From Tenrec ecaudatus (taxonomy: Eukaryota > Chordata > Mammalia > Afrosoricida > Tenrecidae), in contig NC_134537.1 in assembly GCF_050624435.1 (NCBI RefSeq), positions 120,703,586 through 120,767,585 on the forward strand: a DNA stretch of 64,000 bases, read 5' to 3'. Position numbers and translations under genes: made by a program. Shown here piece after piece: positions 11,322 through 23,788 of this stretch (its first letter is position 1; the number at the start of each line of letters is the position of its first letter). The notes under the pieces are model-generated. The model was not told the origin of the DNA. It worked only from the letters and a program-made list of their open reading frames with translations, and did no database searches.

Positions 11322-11690
11322 GTCTAGCAGAATCAATGCATTTGAATTATGGTGCTGGCAAAGAATATTGGAAGTATCAAGGACTCCCAAATGAACCAAC
11401 AGATCTCTCTCGGATGAAGTACACTCAGACGGTTCTAGATAGGAAAGGATGGCAAGACTTTATCTTCCATTCTTTGGACATGCATCAGGAAAGACCAACC
11501 TTTAGAAAGGGACACCATGCTTGGTAAAGTAGTGAGGAAGAGCTTTGACACGATGGATAGACACAGCGGCTGCAACAATGGGCTCAAACACCAGGACAGT
11601 TGGATGGCACAGAACCGGCAGCGTTTCTTTCTGTTGTACAGAAGGTCACTCAGAGTTGGAACTCACTGGATGGCCCATACCAAGTACAAG
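11322..11690 (+). mobile_element. RTE/BovB-like LINE 3' end, sense
   Basis: The nucleotide order matches the RTE C-terminal and 3' end seen at 57.4-58.05 kb: gcatttgaattatggtgctgg, then ccatgcttggtaaagtagtg, then gctgcaacaatgggctcaaa, ggatggcacagaaccggcag and the tail gttggaactcactggatggc. Frames are broken, so the open frames at 11309 and 11517 are relics. It is a heavily 5'-truncated copy. Confidence 0.8.
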
Positions 11691-11899
11691 GGAACAAAAG
11701 ACCTCAGGTGAGGTTATTTTTCAGAGACTTATTTACGATTGCTTAAATAAAAGAAAGATAAAATAAATGAATCATCTGGATGAGGGAGTTCATCAGCACG
11801 AAGTGGTAATGGTATGCAAAAAGATTTGTAGCCACGAGTCAATAATAAAGCATAGGTATCACTGGACATTCAGAGCAAAATGATGTTTGGCTTTGATCA

Positions 11900-12212
11900 A
11901 TTCATCACAGTTACAGGCAAGACTGAGAGTGGGGAAGGGACCATGATCAGACTAAGTACATTATTGTCAATCAGAAAAGCTCACAGATCCTCTGACCACC
12001 TTGGCTGGACTCCAACTCAAGACTATGCAAGTTTACTACCCCAATTTCTATCAAGGGCACACCCAGGTAAGTCCCTGGGGGCAAGACTGCCTCTCTCTGG
12101 CCTGGCCAGCGCATTTAGGCAACCAGTGTTCATTCAACTCCCCTGGAGGGCAAAGGATTTTACATTGTTGGTCAAGGGTCAGAAACAACTCGAGAGGCTG
12201 AATTTATGTTGA
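11900..12212 (+). repeat. Unclassified dispersed repeat, copy A
   Basis: Its last part (from about 12140) aligns with 23460-23720: both contain a gagggca block, ttttacat, an aagg-tcag block and gaggctgaatttatgt at the end. The upstream halves share ctcc/ctgg blocks more weakly. I do not recognise the family; the shared end suggests a retroelement LTR or SINE-like repeat. Confidence 0.45.
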
Positions 12213-13164
12213 TGCTCAAAATTGATTTATTACTCTCATTGTAAACATACAAAGCCTTCTCCAAGCTAGTGCTCCTAATTACAATGCCTACACTACTACA
12301 CTAGTCTGTTAAATTCAGAAGGTTGTAATGTCTGATAAAAAAATTCAAGAAAAATTCCTGTTAAAACAACCCAGATTCTAGAAGTTCTAGAATTTTGATT
12401 TATTATAGGCTTTTACATTTTGTGTGATTTAAATTGTAATGAAACAGTTGGAGTTTTCATTAATATTTGATTTTGTTCAAAGAAGAATCATTGTAAAGTA
12501 ATGATGTCTTGTTAAATAAATACAATATGGAAGGAGCACCATCTAATTGGACATCAACAGTTAAATCTTGCTTCAGAGAAAATAATTTTGAGGCAACACT
12601 TTGAAATATACATATGAATAAATGTGTTGCTTTCTTTTATGAGATAAAAATGGCATTCACCCCTGAAGTAACAAACTTCAATACACTTGAGACTTTGAAG
12701 AAATGCTGAAGGGCAGATGGCTACAGTACAAAATTTACTTTCCGTGTGAAATCCACAAGCATATATCGTAGGTCTCATGAGGATTTGCAGAAAATCTTGT
12801 TCTCTAATGGATCAAAGTGTGCAAATGCCTTTGAATAAAAAAATCTGAGAGTAGTATTTGCTACATAGCTGGAATGGCCACTTCATTAGCAAACTTAGAG
12901 GATGGCTCCCAGGGCTTCTGGGAGAATGGAGCTTCGTACTGGTACATATTCTAGCGGGGGCTTTTAGCTTTCTATTGCATCAAGGACAAGGCTGAGATTC
13001 AGATCTAATCTCATGACTTTCAGAGAACAGACTAAGCAGATGAAATGGCTAGCCTGAGAGATGTATTATTAATCCATATAAAGAAAGGCTTTGAAGAAAT
13101 GCTACGCTACCCACAGGATTCTCTTCACTGGTTTTGAACTTTCTTGTCTTAGGTGGGGCCATAT

Positions 13165-13322
13165 GCAGCTTTGTGACCTTGAGCTAATTGTTCCATTTCA
13201 CTCATTTCCTTGTAAATAAGACAGAGACACTAATAGCGCAGCAGGGTTATTGTGGGGATTAAAGGGAGGTGATTATTAGCTTTCAACCTTCTCAGTGTCC
13301 GGCATGTGTGTCAGACATCCAG
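13165..13322 (+). repeat. MIR SINE remnant, sense
   Basis: Landmarks in order are ctttgtgaccttgagctaat, ttccatttcactcatttcct, tgtaaataagacagagac, gttattgtggggattaaagg and tctcagtgtccggcatgtg. This is the MIR core plus 3' region at considerable divergence. Confidence 0.75.
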
Positions 13323-13329
13323 AACCTAG

Positions 13330-13530
13330 TAGTAAACTGAGCACTTGCTCAGTGCTATTTTTGAGTGTGTTACACTCATGGATTTCCTTACTCTTCTTGT
13401 GAACACTGAAAGTACAATATTGTCCTTTTACAAATGAGGCACCGAAACTGAAATACTAACAAGTTTAAGGACTTCCTGAGGTCATAAAGGTGCGAAGCAG
13501 TGAGCTTTGAACGTGAATCCAGGCAATATT
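13330..13530 (-). repeat. MIR SINE remnant, antisense
   Basis: Reads ctgagcacttgctcagtgct, acactcatggatttccttac, then ttttacaaatgaggcaccga and aggtcataaaggtgcgaagc, the antisense order of a MIR element. It lies immediately beside the sense copy, making an inverted pair. Confidence 0.65.
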
Positions 13531-14200
13531 TTAAAGACTATACTATTTTTTACCTAAATGCGTTCAAATGAGAAAATTTTTGAGTCATAACATAGGTCTA
13601 GTACATTTTAATATGTAATTGTGAATTGTGTACTAAATATTAAAGTTATTTTTAATACTTTATTTGTGAGTAAGATAGACACATATAGAAAAAATAATAC
13701 ATGGCATAGTTTTTGTAATCATCTTTTGGTGAAATAACTTCATAGAATAATGTAATTTCCTTTCCAAGAAGTATTTTGTATAATCTCAAAAATGCAGAAC
13801 ATGATTATTTTAATGTTAGAATCAATTAAGTTACCTTGTGTTTAACTCTCAGTGTTTCTAAGGATGGCAACTTCATTAATCTACAAGTGGATCAAGCCAA
13901 GAAGAGCAGATACTCTTCTGGGCTACAATTAAAGATGTCGTGATTCACGCAGAAGATCCCTCAACATCACAAGTGAGTAATTGCCTGCCCCTCCAGGTCA
14001 AGCCCACGCTCTAAAAGTGAAGCATTCCGTGTGTATTCCGCCTTAAACTGGGGGCTCACAGATATGGTGGACCCCCTGCTAAAGAAGGCACCTAACACTT
14101 TAAAGCAAGTATGGCCACGCTCGATTTGATTTAGACCTCTAGTTCACAATGTTGCATATTATCTATGGGTACTTTCTTCCTCAGAGATGGACACTCGAGC
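13531..14200. other. Unclassified AT-rich spacer
   Basis: Nothing recognisable as gene or repeat apart from a direct run into the antisense SINE fragment at 14211. Confidence 0.35.
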
Positions 14201-14210
14201 CTGCCTCCCA

Positions 14211-14275
14211 CTGCTCACTGCCAGGGAGTCGATTCTGACGCCCAGCTGTCCTCCAGGAGAGAAGGGCAGCACCAC
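14211..14275 (-). repeat. AfroSINE 3' fragment, antisense
   Basis: Begins ctcactgccagggagtcgat and continues tctgacgcccagctgtcctc, matching the antisense AfroSINE tail. A pyrimidine tract plus AG lies just upstream (to about 14185) and AG/GTGAGG just downstream (14380), the arrangement of a SINE-derived pseudo-exon. Confidence 0.6.
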
Positions 14276-14399
14276 GTGGCATCACAGCAACCAGTCTCGA
14301 CAGGAGCAGTGTGGGGAAGTAGAACTTCGGATACGGCTCTTTCACCCATATCTCTGTAATGCTCACCAAATGACTAGGTGAGGCGATATAAAATGTGAA

Positions 14400-17000
14400 T
14401 GTGTAACATTAATAAAGGGGATTGGTCGGTTTTAGTTGCTGCTTCTCTTTAGTCAGCAGTGGAGCATGTTCAGTATTTCTTTCCAAAGGGGCCAAAGACT
14501 CGGGGCGGCCCATGGGAAAGGGCAAAGGAGGCCAGCTGAGAGCAGGGGCTGAGGTAAGGATAGAGACAGAGCAGAAGATGGCACCAAGACGAGGAGAATG
14601 TCAGGCAGGGCCTCCGGTTGATGTTCCGGCCCACAGAGGCAGAAGCAAAGTTCAGAAGTTTAAAGCCTACAGAGAGACTGGCTGCTGCTTCAAGACAATA
14701 CTTGCTGTGGACTGATGACTGTACTGTAAATGTTCTCCTAATGTTGCTTGTGGGCACTTGTTAACTTTCTTAAGAAACTTCCTTAATCATGGGCATCTTC
14801 CGTGAGTTCTGCTTAGCCACTGCAATGGAGTATCACACTGAACAGGAAGGCAGTGTCTCTGGAGGGAGAGGTGGTGTTGGAAATAGGTAAAGAAGAGAGA
14901 AGAGTGGAGACATGGCTGACCTCTGCCTTGTGGCCATAGATCTGTGACTGATGTGGCATTTGACTTGCCCATCAGATGTGTCCTCCACAATAATTTTGCA
15001 AGCAGGCAGTTTCATCGTCCTCCCAAGGTGTGGTAGTAGATCCCATCATATGTATACATGTGAATTTCATTTGTTTGAAGGTGTTGCTGTTGGTCTGATT
15101 TGATATGTGGAATCCATAATGTTAGGCTGAATGTATACTTTGTGAACTCTAATAACTTGATGTTAGCTGAGCCTCTGTAGATAGAAAAATAAATCATTCT
15201 TTAGAGTATATTCTTATTAATCTTAAAATGAATCATTGATCCTTCTGGAATAGATTGAAAAGGTTTCAATGTGACCAACTTAACACCAAGCGATTGATTG
15301 ATCTCAAGAAATGATGCAATATTGGGGATTCAGGTTTAGCCTCCTATCCTGATAGGTTTGATCATTGACAGCACCAGGAGCTAGCATTGCTTTGATGGGT
15401 AGGAGCGCATAATTTTGGGACCAGACAGTCTCAGATTCTATAGCTATTCCAATTATGGGGCTTTTGTCTCTGTACTGGTATGACCAGTTACAGAAGCTGG
15501 ATATTCTGCCATCTTGATTGTTTAGTGCTTCTTCTAGGCAATGTGCTATCTGGTGGTGTTCAATTAAAATTTCAAAGATCTTAATGTTTTGCTTACAGCC
15601 AAACTTCCATCCACATGCCTCTCACTACTCCTGCTTTCCTGTTGTGTGAACTTCCACTCTGTCTTCTTCTAATTCATAAAGCACATCCTAAACCACTCAT
15701 GTTTTCTAACCTGTGGTTACATCTCTTCCTATGCAAATTATTAAGCTAGATGGATTGCCTGAAGGGCTACTTATTGAGATTTCCCTTCATAGCTGCTTTA
15801 GAAGCCACTCTGAGTGCAGAGAGGTTGCCGAAACTCGTTAATGTGTCATTGGATGCAAGATTCAAAGTTGTGGGATCCAGCCCACATCCAGACGAGGAGT
15901 GTGTAATTGAGGGTAAATTAAAGGACCATGAACCAGGCATGCAAAGGCTCACCTCTTCCACCCTGACTGGAACCAAAATGAGGCAGTAAGGCATTCTCAC
16001 ACAAGCTTATATAAACTCAGCATGAAAGCCAAGGTAAGCACAGACATTACAGGAAGGGGCTATTTTAGAGGGGTACATGTAACATGAGGTGGGGCGAGCT
16101 TGGGGCATACATGCAATACGGAGGGGAGACACTGGACGCATACACGTGACAGAAAGGTATATCCGCACCAACAGGGGCCAGTTCCACTGTTAAGATGGTG
16201 GCCTAACCTTGGTCAACTCTGAGCTCATTTGACCTTAAATGCCCCTGAGCTCTTCTCCAGGGAACAATCCAATGATCCTTATCAGAAGGGAATGGGTCTT
16301 ACTTCCAGTGGGACAGACAATAGGGTCTGATTGCTCTGCAGACAACCTTCAGGCAAGTAGCCTTCAAGCAGCTGACCTTCAAGCATACAGTAGCAACCAT
16401 GTGCTTCCAAGGAGAAAGTGCATGGCATTATCATCGTGCACATAGTGGGGAGTAGCTTTTACTTTGGAGAATGTGACTGAAACGCATCTCTAACCCACAA
16501 ACATGAAGGTCTCTCTTCGCAGGACCCCTGGCCTCCCAGACTCCTTAATGTATGAATGCAGAGACTTTGTCCACATACACTCTCTTCCCAGTTCTGTTTC
16601 CCACACAAAATCATAAAAAAGACAACTTATTGGTTGGATAAACACTAGTGGAACTCTCAAACGTATGATCCTTATCTTTGCTTCAGGATTCCACTAAGCA
16701 ATAGGCAAATCTGTAATGGGATCTATAACACGGGGTGGGTGGGGGTATGCATTCCTTAGAATAATAAACAATTTGAGACCAACAGGGCAGGAATTACAGA
16801 AGGAGAAACTAGATGAGGTGGGAAAGAAGGAGAGAACACAGGAAGGAAGGAGAATACATGATGCTTCATTATGAGAATCAGAATTAATAACACGGAACAA
16901 AGCATGTGTGAGAGTTCAATAGAAAACTGACTTTGTTCTGCAAACCTTCATCCAATTAATAATAAAAATTTAAAAATAAATAAAAATAGAAAAGAAAATC
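14400..17000. other. Unclassified spacer
   Basis: No supported gene. Open frames at 14422 (97 codons) and 15750 (79 codons) lack any domain. Around 15900-16450 there are short repeated ccttcaagca-type blocks and a TATA-like stretch at 16008, which may be part of an old LTR, but I cannot set ends. Confidence 0.35.
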
Positions 17001-17001
17001 C

Positions 17002-17083
17002 TGTGGACCAAAGTTCTACTCTGATAAATCTAAGCTTCACCATACCCTGAGTTGGAATCGACTAACTGGCAAATGGTTTGGGG
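17002..17083 (+). repeat. AfroSINE 3' fragment, sense
   Basis: Reads accaaagttctactctgata and then gagttggaatcgactaactg followed by gcaaatggtttgggg, the standard AfroSINE tail with its terminal T/G-rich extension. Confidence 0.72.
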
Positions 17084-18830
17084 ATAGCCCATTTTCTCTT
17101 TGGATAATCTTAGGATTCAGGCTCATTCACGCATTATTTTCTTAAAAGCTCAAATTGAGTACTAACATAGTCATCTATTGCAGTGGAACATTAGAATATG
17201 AAGGAATATTTATGACTGAAATATTTATGTACACTGATTTGTGTTCCCACTGATTTCTTCATTCTTTCCTTTAACTGAACTTACATACATATCTGGGTAA
17301 TCTCTGAATAACTCAAATGGGGATGATTGTCTACCCTCACATTGTGGGAGAGCCAAAAAGAGCTGCATCCAGGAGTAGGTATAAGACAAGGTTGGCAAGT
17401 CTAACACAAATATCACAGAAAGGCAAAAGTGTGCCGTGATCTGGACAGTAGAATCAAAGGCTAATGGAGACAGAGAGTCAGGCCTTTGGACCATCTGTGT
17501 TCAGACCCCAGGATGGAGTTAAAGCCTCACCTCAATCCCTGAGATTGCTCAGGTCTCTGAGGTCCCACTTTGTGAGCAACACTTGCAGGTTGTGAGTCAT
17601 TTATAAAGGGAGTGAATCTGGTTTTTACCAGAGCCCCAATGAAACTAAAATTTTCAAATGTTGTTTTAGAAACCAAAATGAAAGAGTTTCAGAAACTATC
17701 ATTAGTTAATATTCCTTTGTGTTCATTTCTTGAATTCTACTTCTCATTTTAAAGATACATATTTCATAAAACAACTTGGCAGACAGTCATCGAAGCTTAA
17801 TATGATTTCTGTGGACTCATTATTTTTCTCTTGATGCAACAGTGAACTCAAAAGAGGCTGTTGTCCTTCCAGGATTCCTAGTTGCTTAAGGTCATTTGTA
17901 TGCCCCGGGTCCCGTGGCAGCATTGCTAAGGACAGCAGCAGACATTTCTTCTGTTTACAAGGCTGACTCTGACCATCTTCCCATTAATTAAGTGACGTCA
18001 ACTTGCTGAAGCTGGCATCCAGCCCATTGGAGGTACCTGCACCAACTAGAAAGATGCAGGGATTCATGATGTCCTCAAAAATGTACAGAGGGCCCAAAGA
18101 CTTCAATACCCAAGAACAGTCTTTGTTCTCGCTCTGGCCTCTCTTGCCTCTCACCCCTGCTCCCTGCCTGAAACCAGGAGGCATTCTTTCACTTTCTCAC
18201 CAATACTTGGGGCAAAGGCTCTGCTGCAGAAGCCACAGCTGAGGCACTAGAGCCCTTTAACTCTTTCCTCACCAAACTCAGTAGTAGTTTGTTAGTGGGT
18301 CTGTGCTAAACCTCCTTTTCTCTTCCTTTATGTGAAAGTGGCTCTCGTGGTCTCTATACCTTTCAGGTTAGCTAATTCTCTGGCTTTAGGCAAGGGGCAG
18401 TTCTAACTTTTCTTTAGCTGGCTATCCTAAATCCCTTTAACTCATTTCCTTTGATTTCCTGTTCCCTATAAACTTCACCTCCCTCAAAAAAATCTATTAA
18501 TTAAAGATCTTGCTCTGTCTCTTGTCTCTGACAGACCTAACCATATGGACAACACAAATGACTCCTATAAACACCTTTAGACTGAACGATTCAATATCTC
18601 TTTTACCCTAAAGCAAAAGTTTGGTAAGGTATGTTTCAAATCCTTCCAAATGTATTTATAATGAAAGAATCAGGAGGGTTTTAATAGAGTATAAGGGCAG
18701 TGAGTCTAAAAAATACAATTGAATATGAGATGGTTACTCAAATGTTTAGCAATACATTTATCTATCAGCAATGCTTTGCTTTAAAAGCTCCTGGTCTATT
18801 ACCAAAAAACATATCAGGTAAACTATAGTT
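17084..18830. other. Unclassified spacer, possible old LTR
   Basis: Mostly unassigned. A second TGACGTCA lies at 17993-18000. The stretch 18230-18560 (ccctataaacttcacctccc, then attaaagatcttgctctgtc and ctgacagaccta) resembles the end of an LTR with an ATTAAA signal, at low confidence. Confidence 0.3.
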
Positions 18831-18831
18831 A

Positions 18832-19052
18832 AAATAATTAAAAGAATAATTTATAAAGTATCAAGGGGGCAGGGAGGAAGGAGGGCAGGGGAGGGAGGGG
18901 AAAAATGAGGAGCTGATGGCAGGGGCTCAAGTAGAAAGAAAATGTCCTGAAAGGGATGATGACAACATATGTACAGATGAGTTTGACACAATGGCTATAG
19001 GTATGGATTGTGATAAGAGCCCCTAATAAAATGTTCGAAAAATAAAATAAAA
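18832..19052 (+). mobile_element. 5'-truncated L1 3' end, sense
   Basis: Contains the G-rich tract (18865-18905), gaggagctgatggcaggggc, and the end ggattgtgataagagcccct followed by AATAAAATG and an A-rich tail. It matches the end of the copy at 5952-6758. Confidence 0.82.
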
Positions 19053-19237
19053 CAATTCATAATACTTAAAGCAGCAATGTTTTATAACTATAATTTGACA
19101 ACGGTTTTAGCATATATCAAGGACTTTTAAAGCAATGTAACATATGTACTGGTAGATAAATATGTTTCCAAATATTAAAATGGCCACCTTTATGAGCCAT
19201 GAAAGCAAAGACCTAGATGTTTTCCCCTCTAGATAAC

Positions 19238-19428
19238 GTTGTCTCCCCTGTGGCATAGCAAGTTGGGAACTGGGCTGTTAGGGAAAAGTCAGCAGTTCGA
19301 AACCCATCCAGCTCCCAGGAGCAAAATGAGCCTGTCTGCTCCCATAATGAAGGACGGCCTTGGAACCCTAAAGGGGCAGTTCAGCTCTGTCTTATAGGGT
19401 CGTTGTAAGTCAGTGGCGGTGGATCCCT
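19238..19428 (+). repeat. AfroSINE copy, sense
   Basis: Contains cccctgtggcatagcaagtt, gtcagcagttcgaaacccat, ctgtctgctcccataatgaa and the tail cttatagggtcgttgtaagt. It is nearly full length with moderate divergence. Confidence 0.82.
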
Positions 19429-19794
19429 GCCCCCCACCTTTTAGCAGTGTATCCCACGGCCTTAATGATTTAGTGTTGCTATAACACAAATGCCACAAAT
19501 GGATGGCTTCAAAAAGCTGAATTTTAATGTTTCCCTCATAGCTGAGGAGTCTAAAAGCCTGAATTTACAAGACTGTCTCTAGGGGAGGGCTTTCTTTCTG
19601 TCAGAGCTCAAGGAAGGTTCTTGTCATTTCTGAATTTCTGCTCTTGAGTCATTTTCCCATGGCTTGCCATTTCCCGGTCCCTCAACTGAGCTTGCTTGTT
19701 TAATTTCTCAAAAGAGATTGAGTCAAGATACAACCTACATTGATCCTCCTCATTAACTCAACAAGCAGCCCATTCCCAAATGGCTTATAACCAC

Positions 19795-20000
19795 TGGCTT
19801 GTTGTCACTGTGAGGTGACATCAAGTCAGTAGTTCTGAATCACAGCCACTCTCTCTCTGTACAGCAGAATGAGACACTCTCAGCAGCCTGGCCGTCATTT
19901 CTGTGTTTGAGCGCATGGTCGCAGGCACGGTTCAGATGTTGTAATGCTTCTGACTGAGGGGCTTCCTCTTGTCCACCCACCCCTTTCCAGCGACTGATTC
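19795..20000 (-). mobile_element. RTE-like LINE 3' end, antisense
   Basis: Begins cttgttgtcactgtgaggtg and continues tacagcagaatgagacactc and ggggcttcctcttgtccacc, matching the antisense 3' ends of the other RTE copies. It is strongly truncated. Confidence 0.6.
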
Positions 20001-21980
20001 CTCTTGGTAGCAAGTTGCATTGCTTATAAACCTGTGGCAAACAACTGAACAACCTTTATTACTAAGGTTCCTGGTTACGTAAACATAATGGACTGTTTTA
20101 TGCATAAATAATACCCTTTGGCAAATAAAACGAATTCGTGAAATATTTGAAATCTGTGATATGTGGAGAAAGGGGAAAGATATAACCTATTGAAGGGTAG
20201 GTAATCAGGTTCAAATCCATCACACAAATATTCAGTTAGCAGTTGCCAAGGACAAAAATGTTTGGAGTCGTAAATGGTAAATAAACAGGGTCGTGAGCAG
20301 TAGAGCAACTTGGCCCACGGGTGCCTGTGGGCTTCAGGAAAGCCTCTGAGTAATGATTCTCCATCTGCACAAGTATGACGATGTCGCTGCTCGCTGTTTC
20401 TCTGTCTTCAGACAGAACTAGGCAGATTTGACCACAACTTAGAGGTTGCACTTAGAATCCTTGGATGAGAAATAGAAACTACACGAGAGGGAGCACAGGC
20501 CCTTGGGGAGGGAGCCCTTAATGAGAGACTGACATTTGCTTCCAAGGACACTTGTCAGAGTGACATCCTCACCGAGCTACACCTCGCAAGCCATCTCAGC
20601 TCTGACAACAGAGCCCCAGAGAGAAACAAGGGGCTTCATTATTTATCAGTGCTTCAAAAGTCTCTGAGGGTATTACCGGAGACTGCCCGAAGAACGAAAA
20701 CATCAGTCAGAGAAGTCCAGCTAGCAGACTCCTGAAAAAAAAAGGATAATGTGACTTCAACTTGCTTTTTAAAGACTATTTAGGAGGAAAGACCAAGTGC
20801 TAAAAACAAACAAACAAAAAAAGGACATTATGTTTGGCAAAATACAAATTCAGTGAAACCAAGGAAACCCCACTGGAGATGAATTGACAAACTATCTACA
20901 AGAATGGCCCTAGACACACCAACAAGCCTGAAGATGGTGCAGGAGTGCTTGCCATTGGATCACCTCTTGGAACAATGAACCAATCTCCTGAGCGATTCAG
21001 AGCTGGCCACGTAGGCCTGACTATTAAACGTGATTGTCAGCAGAAGTCATTATGCCCTCTGAGTGATGCAGTTAATCATCAAATATGTCGCCCCCCCCCC
21101 CAATTACAGATGATTGTCGTTAGCGCACCTTTCTAGTACGTTATCTGTTATTGCCTCTTAAATAGAGCTAGAGAAAGGCTTTCTGTTTTCTGCACATTGA
21201 AAAGGAGTTGGCATACGAAATTAATTTTGATCAACTTTCTATTCAGATTTCTAGCTTCCTTCTCTGTAGGGAATATACATTTTTTAACTGCTTAATTCAG
21301 CCATGTGTTTCCTCGCTTTATTTCTTTGCCTACGTTGAAAATCCACCCAAAGAATGTAAATGTTAGTTTTCTTTAGGCAGGATGAGATCCTGTGCCAATT
21401 ATTTTATAATTCTATCTATTCTTTCTCTTTATTTTCATTTTCCTCGCCTCTTCAGAGAATTGATTTTTCCCATCATCAGTTTTGAATAAAATAGAGAACA
21501 ATGACTAAATTGACAATATGAAGCCAGGCATGACTTTGCCTTGGTAACTTTTTCACATTCTCAAAATTCTCTTTTTATGACACAGACTCTTTTTCACCAG
21601 AACATAAGGTTGAACAACTCTTGCAATAACTGTGTTATGCATGTGGTCACCCATTTATGTAGCGGGAGATCTGTGTTTCAACACACAGGGCTAACTGGGC
21701 TTCAACTCAGTTTTGCTCAGTCTAGTGGTATAGCTAAAATATAGCGCATGTCCTGGGTGCCACTTGAAGGGGAGTTGCCACTGAGCAGTCTCAATTGTCC
21801 TAGGAGGAAACAAAGAACAGTGCCCTCAAGTCACTCACAGTTCATTCGACTCAATCACAGTGTGTCCACGTCTGTCCCCAGAACAATAGGGACAGCTCAG
21901 TGGCATCTTCCCTTCAAATGGTTCCCAGGGCACTTGCCATATTTGAGATAACCTGCTTAGACAGAGCAAAGCCAAATATA
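20001..21980. other. Unclassified spacer
   Basis: No gene or classified repeat seen. It carries A-rich runs near 20735-20825 and a C run at 21091-21101. Confidence 0.35.
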
Positions 21981-22409
21981 GACACCGTGTTAGTCCACAT
22001 TGCCTAGAGAAATCCAGAGACACAGATATGTGTATGAGAGAGAGCTTCATATCAAAGAGCAATTGTATATTGAGAAAAACTCCCAGTACAATCCACATCA
22101 AGTCCATAATTCCAATATTAACCCATATGTCTGATACTAGTCCCTAAATTCTTCTTTAAACTCCTGCAGCGCATGCAATGATGCCGAATGCAGAAATGCT
22201 TGTGGACCCCATGGCCATTGCAGCATCTCCAGGGCACTGGCTGCCATCAGAGTAGATCCATGTGGCTGGTCAACAGGAAGGTGAAACAAACCGAGAGAAT
22301 GTGTCCCAGCTCCAGGGAGGAAGAGAGGCTATGACCTGATTGACAGGCTAGACTCCACTCCTTCATTCTATCAAGTTGACATGAAATTATCTAACTACCA
22401 CTGACACCG
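21981..22409 (-). mobile_element. LTR-like interspersed repeat with 7-bp target duplication
   Basis: The element (21988-22402) opens TGTTAGTCCACATTGCC and contains cctagagaaatccagagaca, a gtatgagagagagcttcata block, gattgacaggctagactcca and the end gaaattatctaactaccact. It is flanked on both sides by gacaccg (21981-21987 and 22403-22409). It belongs to the same family as the elements at 3041 and 27980. Confidence 0.68.
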
Positions 22410-22555
22410 ACAGATAGCTTTGTATGTTGATATAGATCTTTTAGTACATTAATATCCTTAATATGTCACCATATACATAATAGGGCTATTTTATATTTGT
22501 TCATTTTTATGTTCTTGACAAAGAGATTTAAAGGGGAAAATACATTCAAATAAAT

Positions 22556-23225
22556 TTTATGTTGTTCTTGTTAGGTCCCATTGAGTCTGTTCCAAATCAT
22601 AGTGACCCAATGCACAACAGAATGAAACATTACTTGTCCTATGCCATCCTGACAACTGTTCCGATTCTTGAGTCCATTGTTGCAGCCATGGGATCCATCC
22701 ATGTCCTTGAGTGTCTTCCTATCTTTTGCTGCCCCTCCATCATACCAAACATCAGGACCTTCTCCAGAGACTGGTTTCTCCGGACAACATGCCCCAAGTA
22801 TGAGTTCATCAGCAAGTGCCTCAAGCCTTCCTCATTTCTAGTAAGCTAGGCTTTATCATCCGCATATCACAGGTTAATAAGCCTTCCTCCAGTCCAGATG
22901 CTGCATTCATTTTCATATAATCCAGCGTCTCTGATTGTTTTGCTCAGCAAAGAGATTGAACAAATATTTTCAGAGAATACAACCTTGATGCAGACCTTTC
23001 ATGAGTTTACACCATGCAGCGTTCCCTTGTTCTGTTTGCACAATTGCCTCTTGATCCATGTACAAGTTCATGTTGAACACAATGAAGTGTTCTGGAAATC
23101 ACATTCTTAAGGTTATCCATTGTTCAATATGATTCACACAGTCGAATGCCTTGGCACAATCAATAAAACACAAGAAACTATCTTTCTCTGCTTTGAGCCA
23201 AGATCCACCTGACATCAAAAGTGAT
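22556..23225 (-). mobile_element. RTE/BovB-like LINE reverse-transcriptase fragment, antisense
   Basis: Translating the minus strand gives broken RTE reverse-transcriptase sequence: a CTWIKRQLCKQNKGTLHG block, ISLLSKTIRDAGLYENE, then GGRLINL*YADD with the polymerase YADD motif intact. A C-terminal block containing GHVVRRNQSLEKVLM follows. Coding between YADD and this block is missing compared with RTE proteins, so the copy is internally deleted. Stops and frameshifts exclude function. Confidence 0.85.
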
Positions 23226-23459
23226 ATCTCTTTTTCTGTAGGTATTTTATAGAGACCTTTATATTAAGTCTTAAACAGGACAAAGATAAGACAAAGATAA
23301 AAGCTAATCATTCAGATAAAGGACATTATCAGTATGAGGCCATAGTGTATCCAAAGGTTTCTAGCTATAATATAGGTAATTATAGACTGTAGAAAGCAGC
23401 AGAAGCTTGCCATAGAATCATGATTGGTGGCAGATCCATTAAGCACAATCAATTTATGT

Positions 23460-23720
23460 AATTGGTTTGGGACTCAGCCCTCTTGGTCCCGCCATGACTC
23501 ATAGGAAGTGAGATGCGATGCTGCTGCCCTGTTTCCATGAAGGGCACATCCAAGATGAGTCATTGAGAGGAAGCCTCCTTCTCCCTGGGCTAGCCAGGAA
23601 ACCCCAGCGATCTGTCTTCCAGCCCATTCAGCCCGAGGGCACACCCTTTTACATAATCATTTAAGGTTCAGGAAGAATTTAGAGGAGGCTGAATTTATGT
23701 GGAGGAAACTCAATTTATGT
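23460..23720 (+). repeat. Unclassified dispersed repeat, copy B
   Basis: Shares its final part with 11900-12212: agcccgagggcacacccttt, then ttaaggttcaggaag, then gaggctgaatttatgtgg. The family is not recognised. The similarity is strongest over the last 80 bases. Confidence 0.45.
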
Positions 23721-23788
23721 GGGGTTGGGACTCCAACTGTAAACCAGGAGCTGTTAGCACCCTCGGTGCTCAGTAGTGAAGCTCTGAT

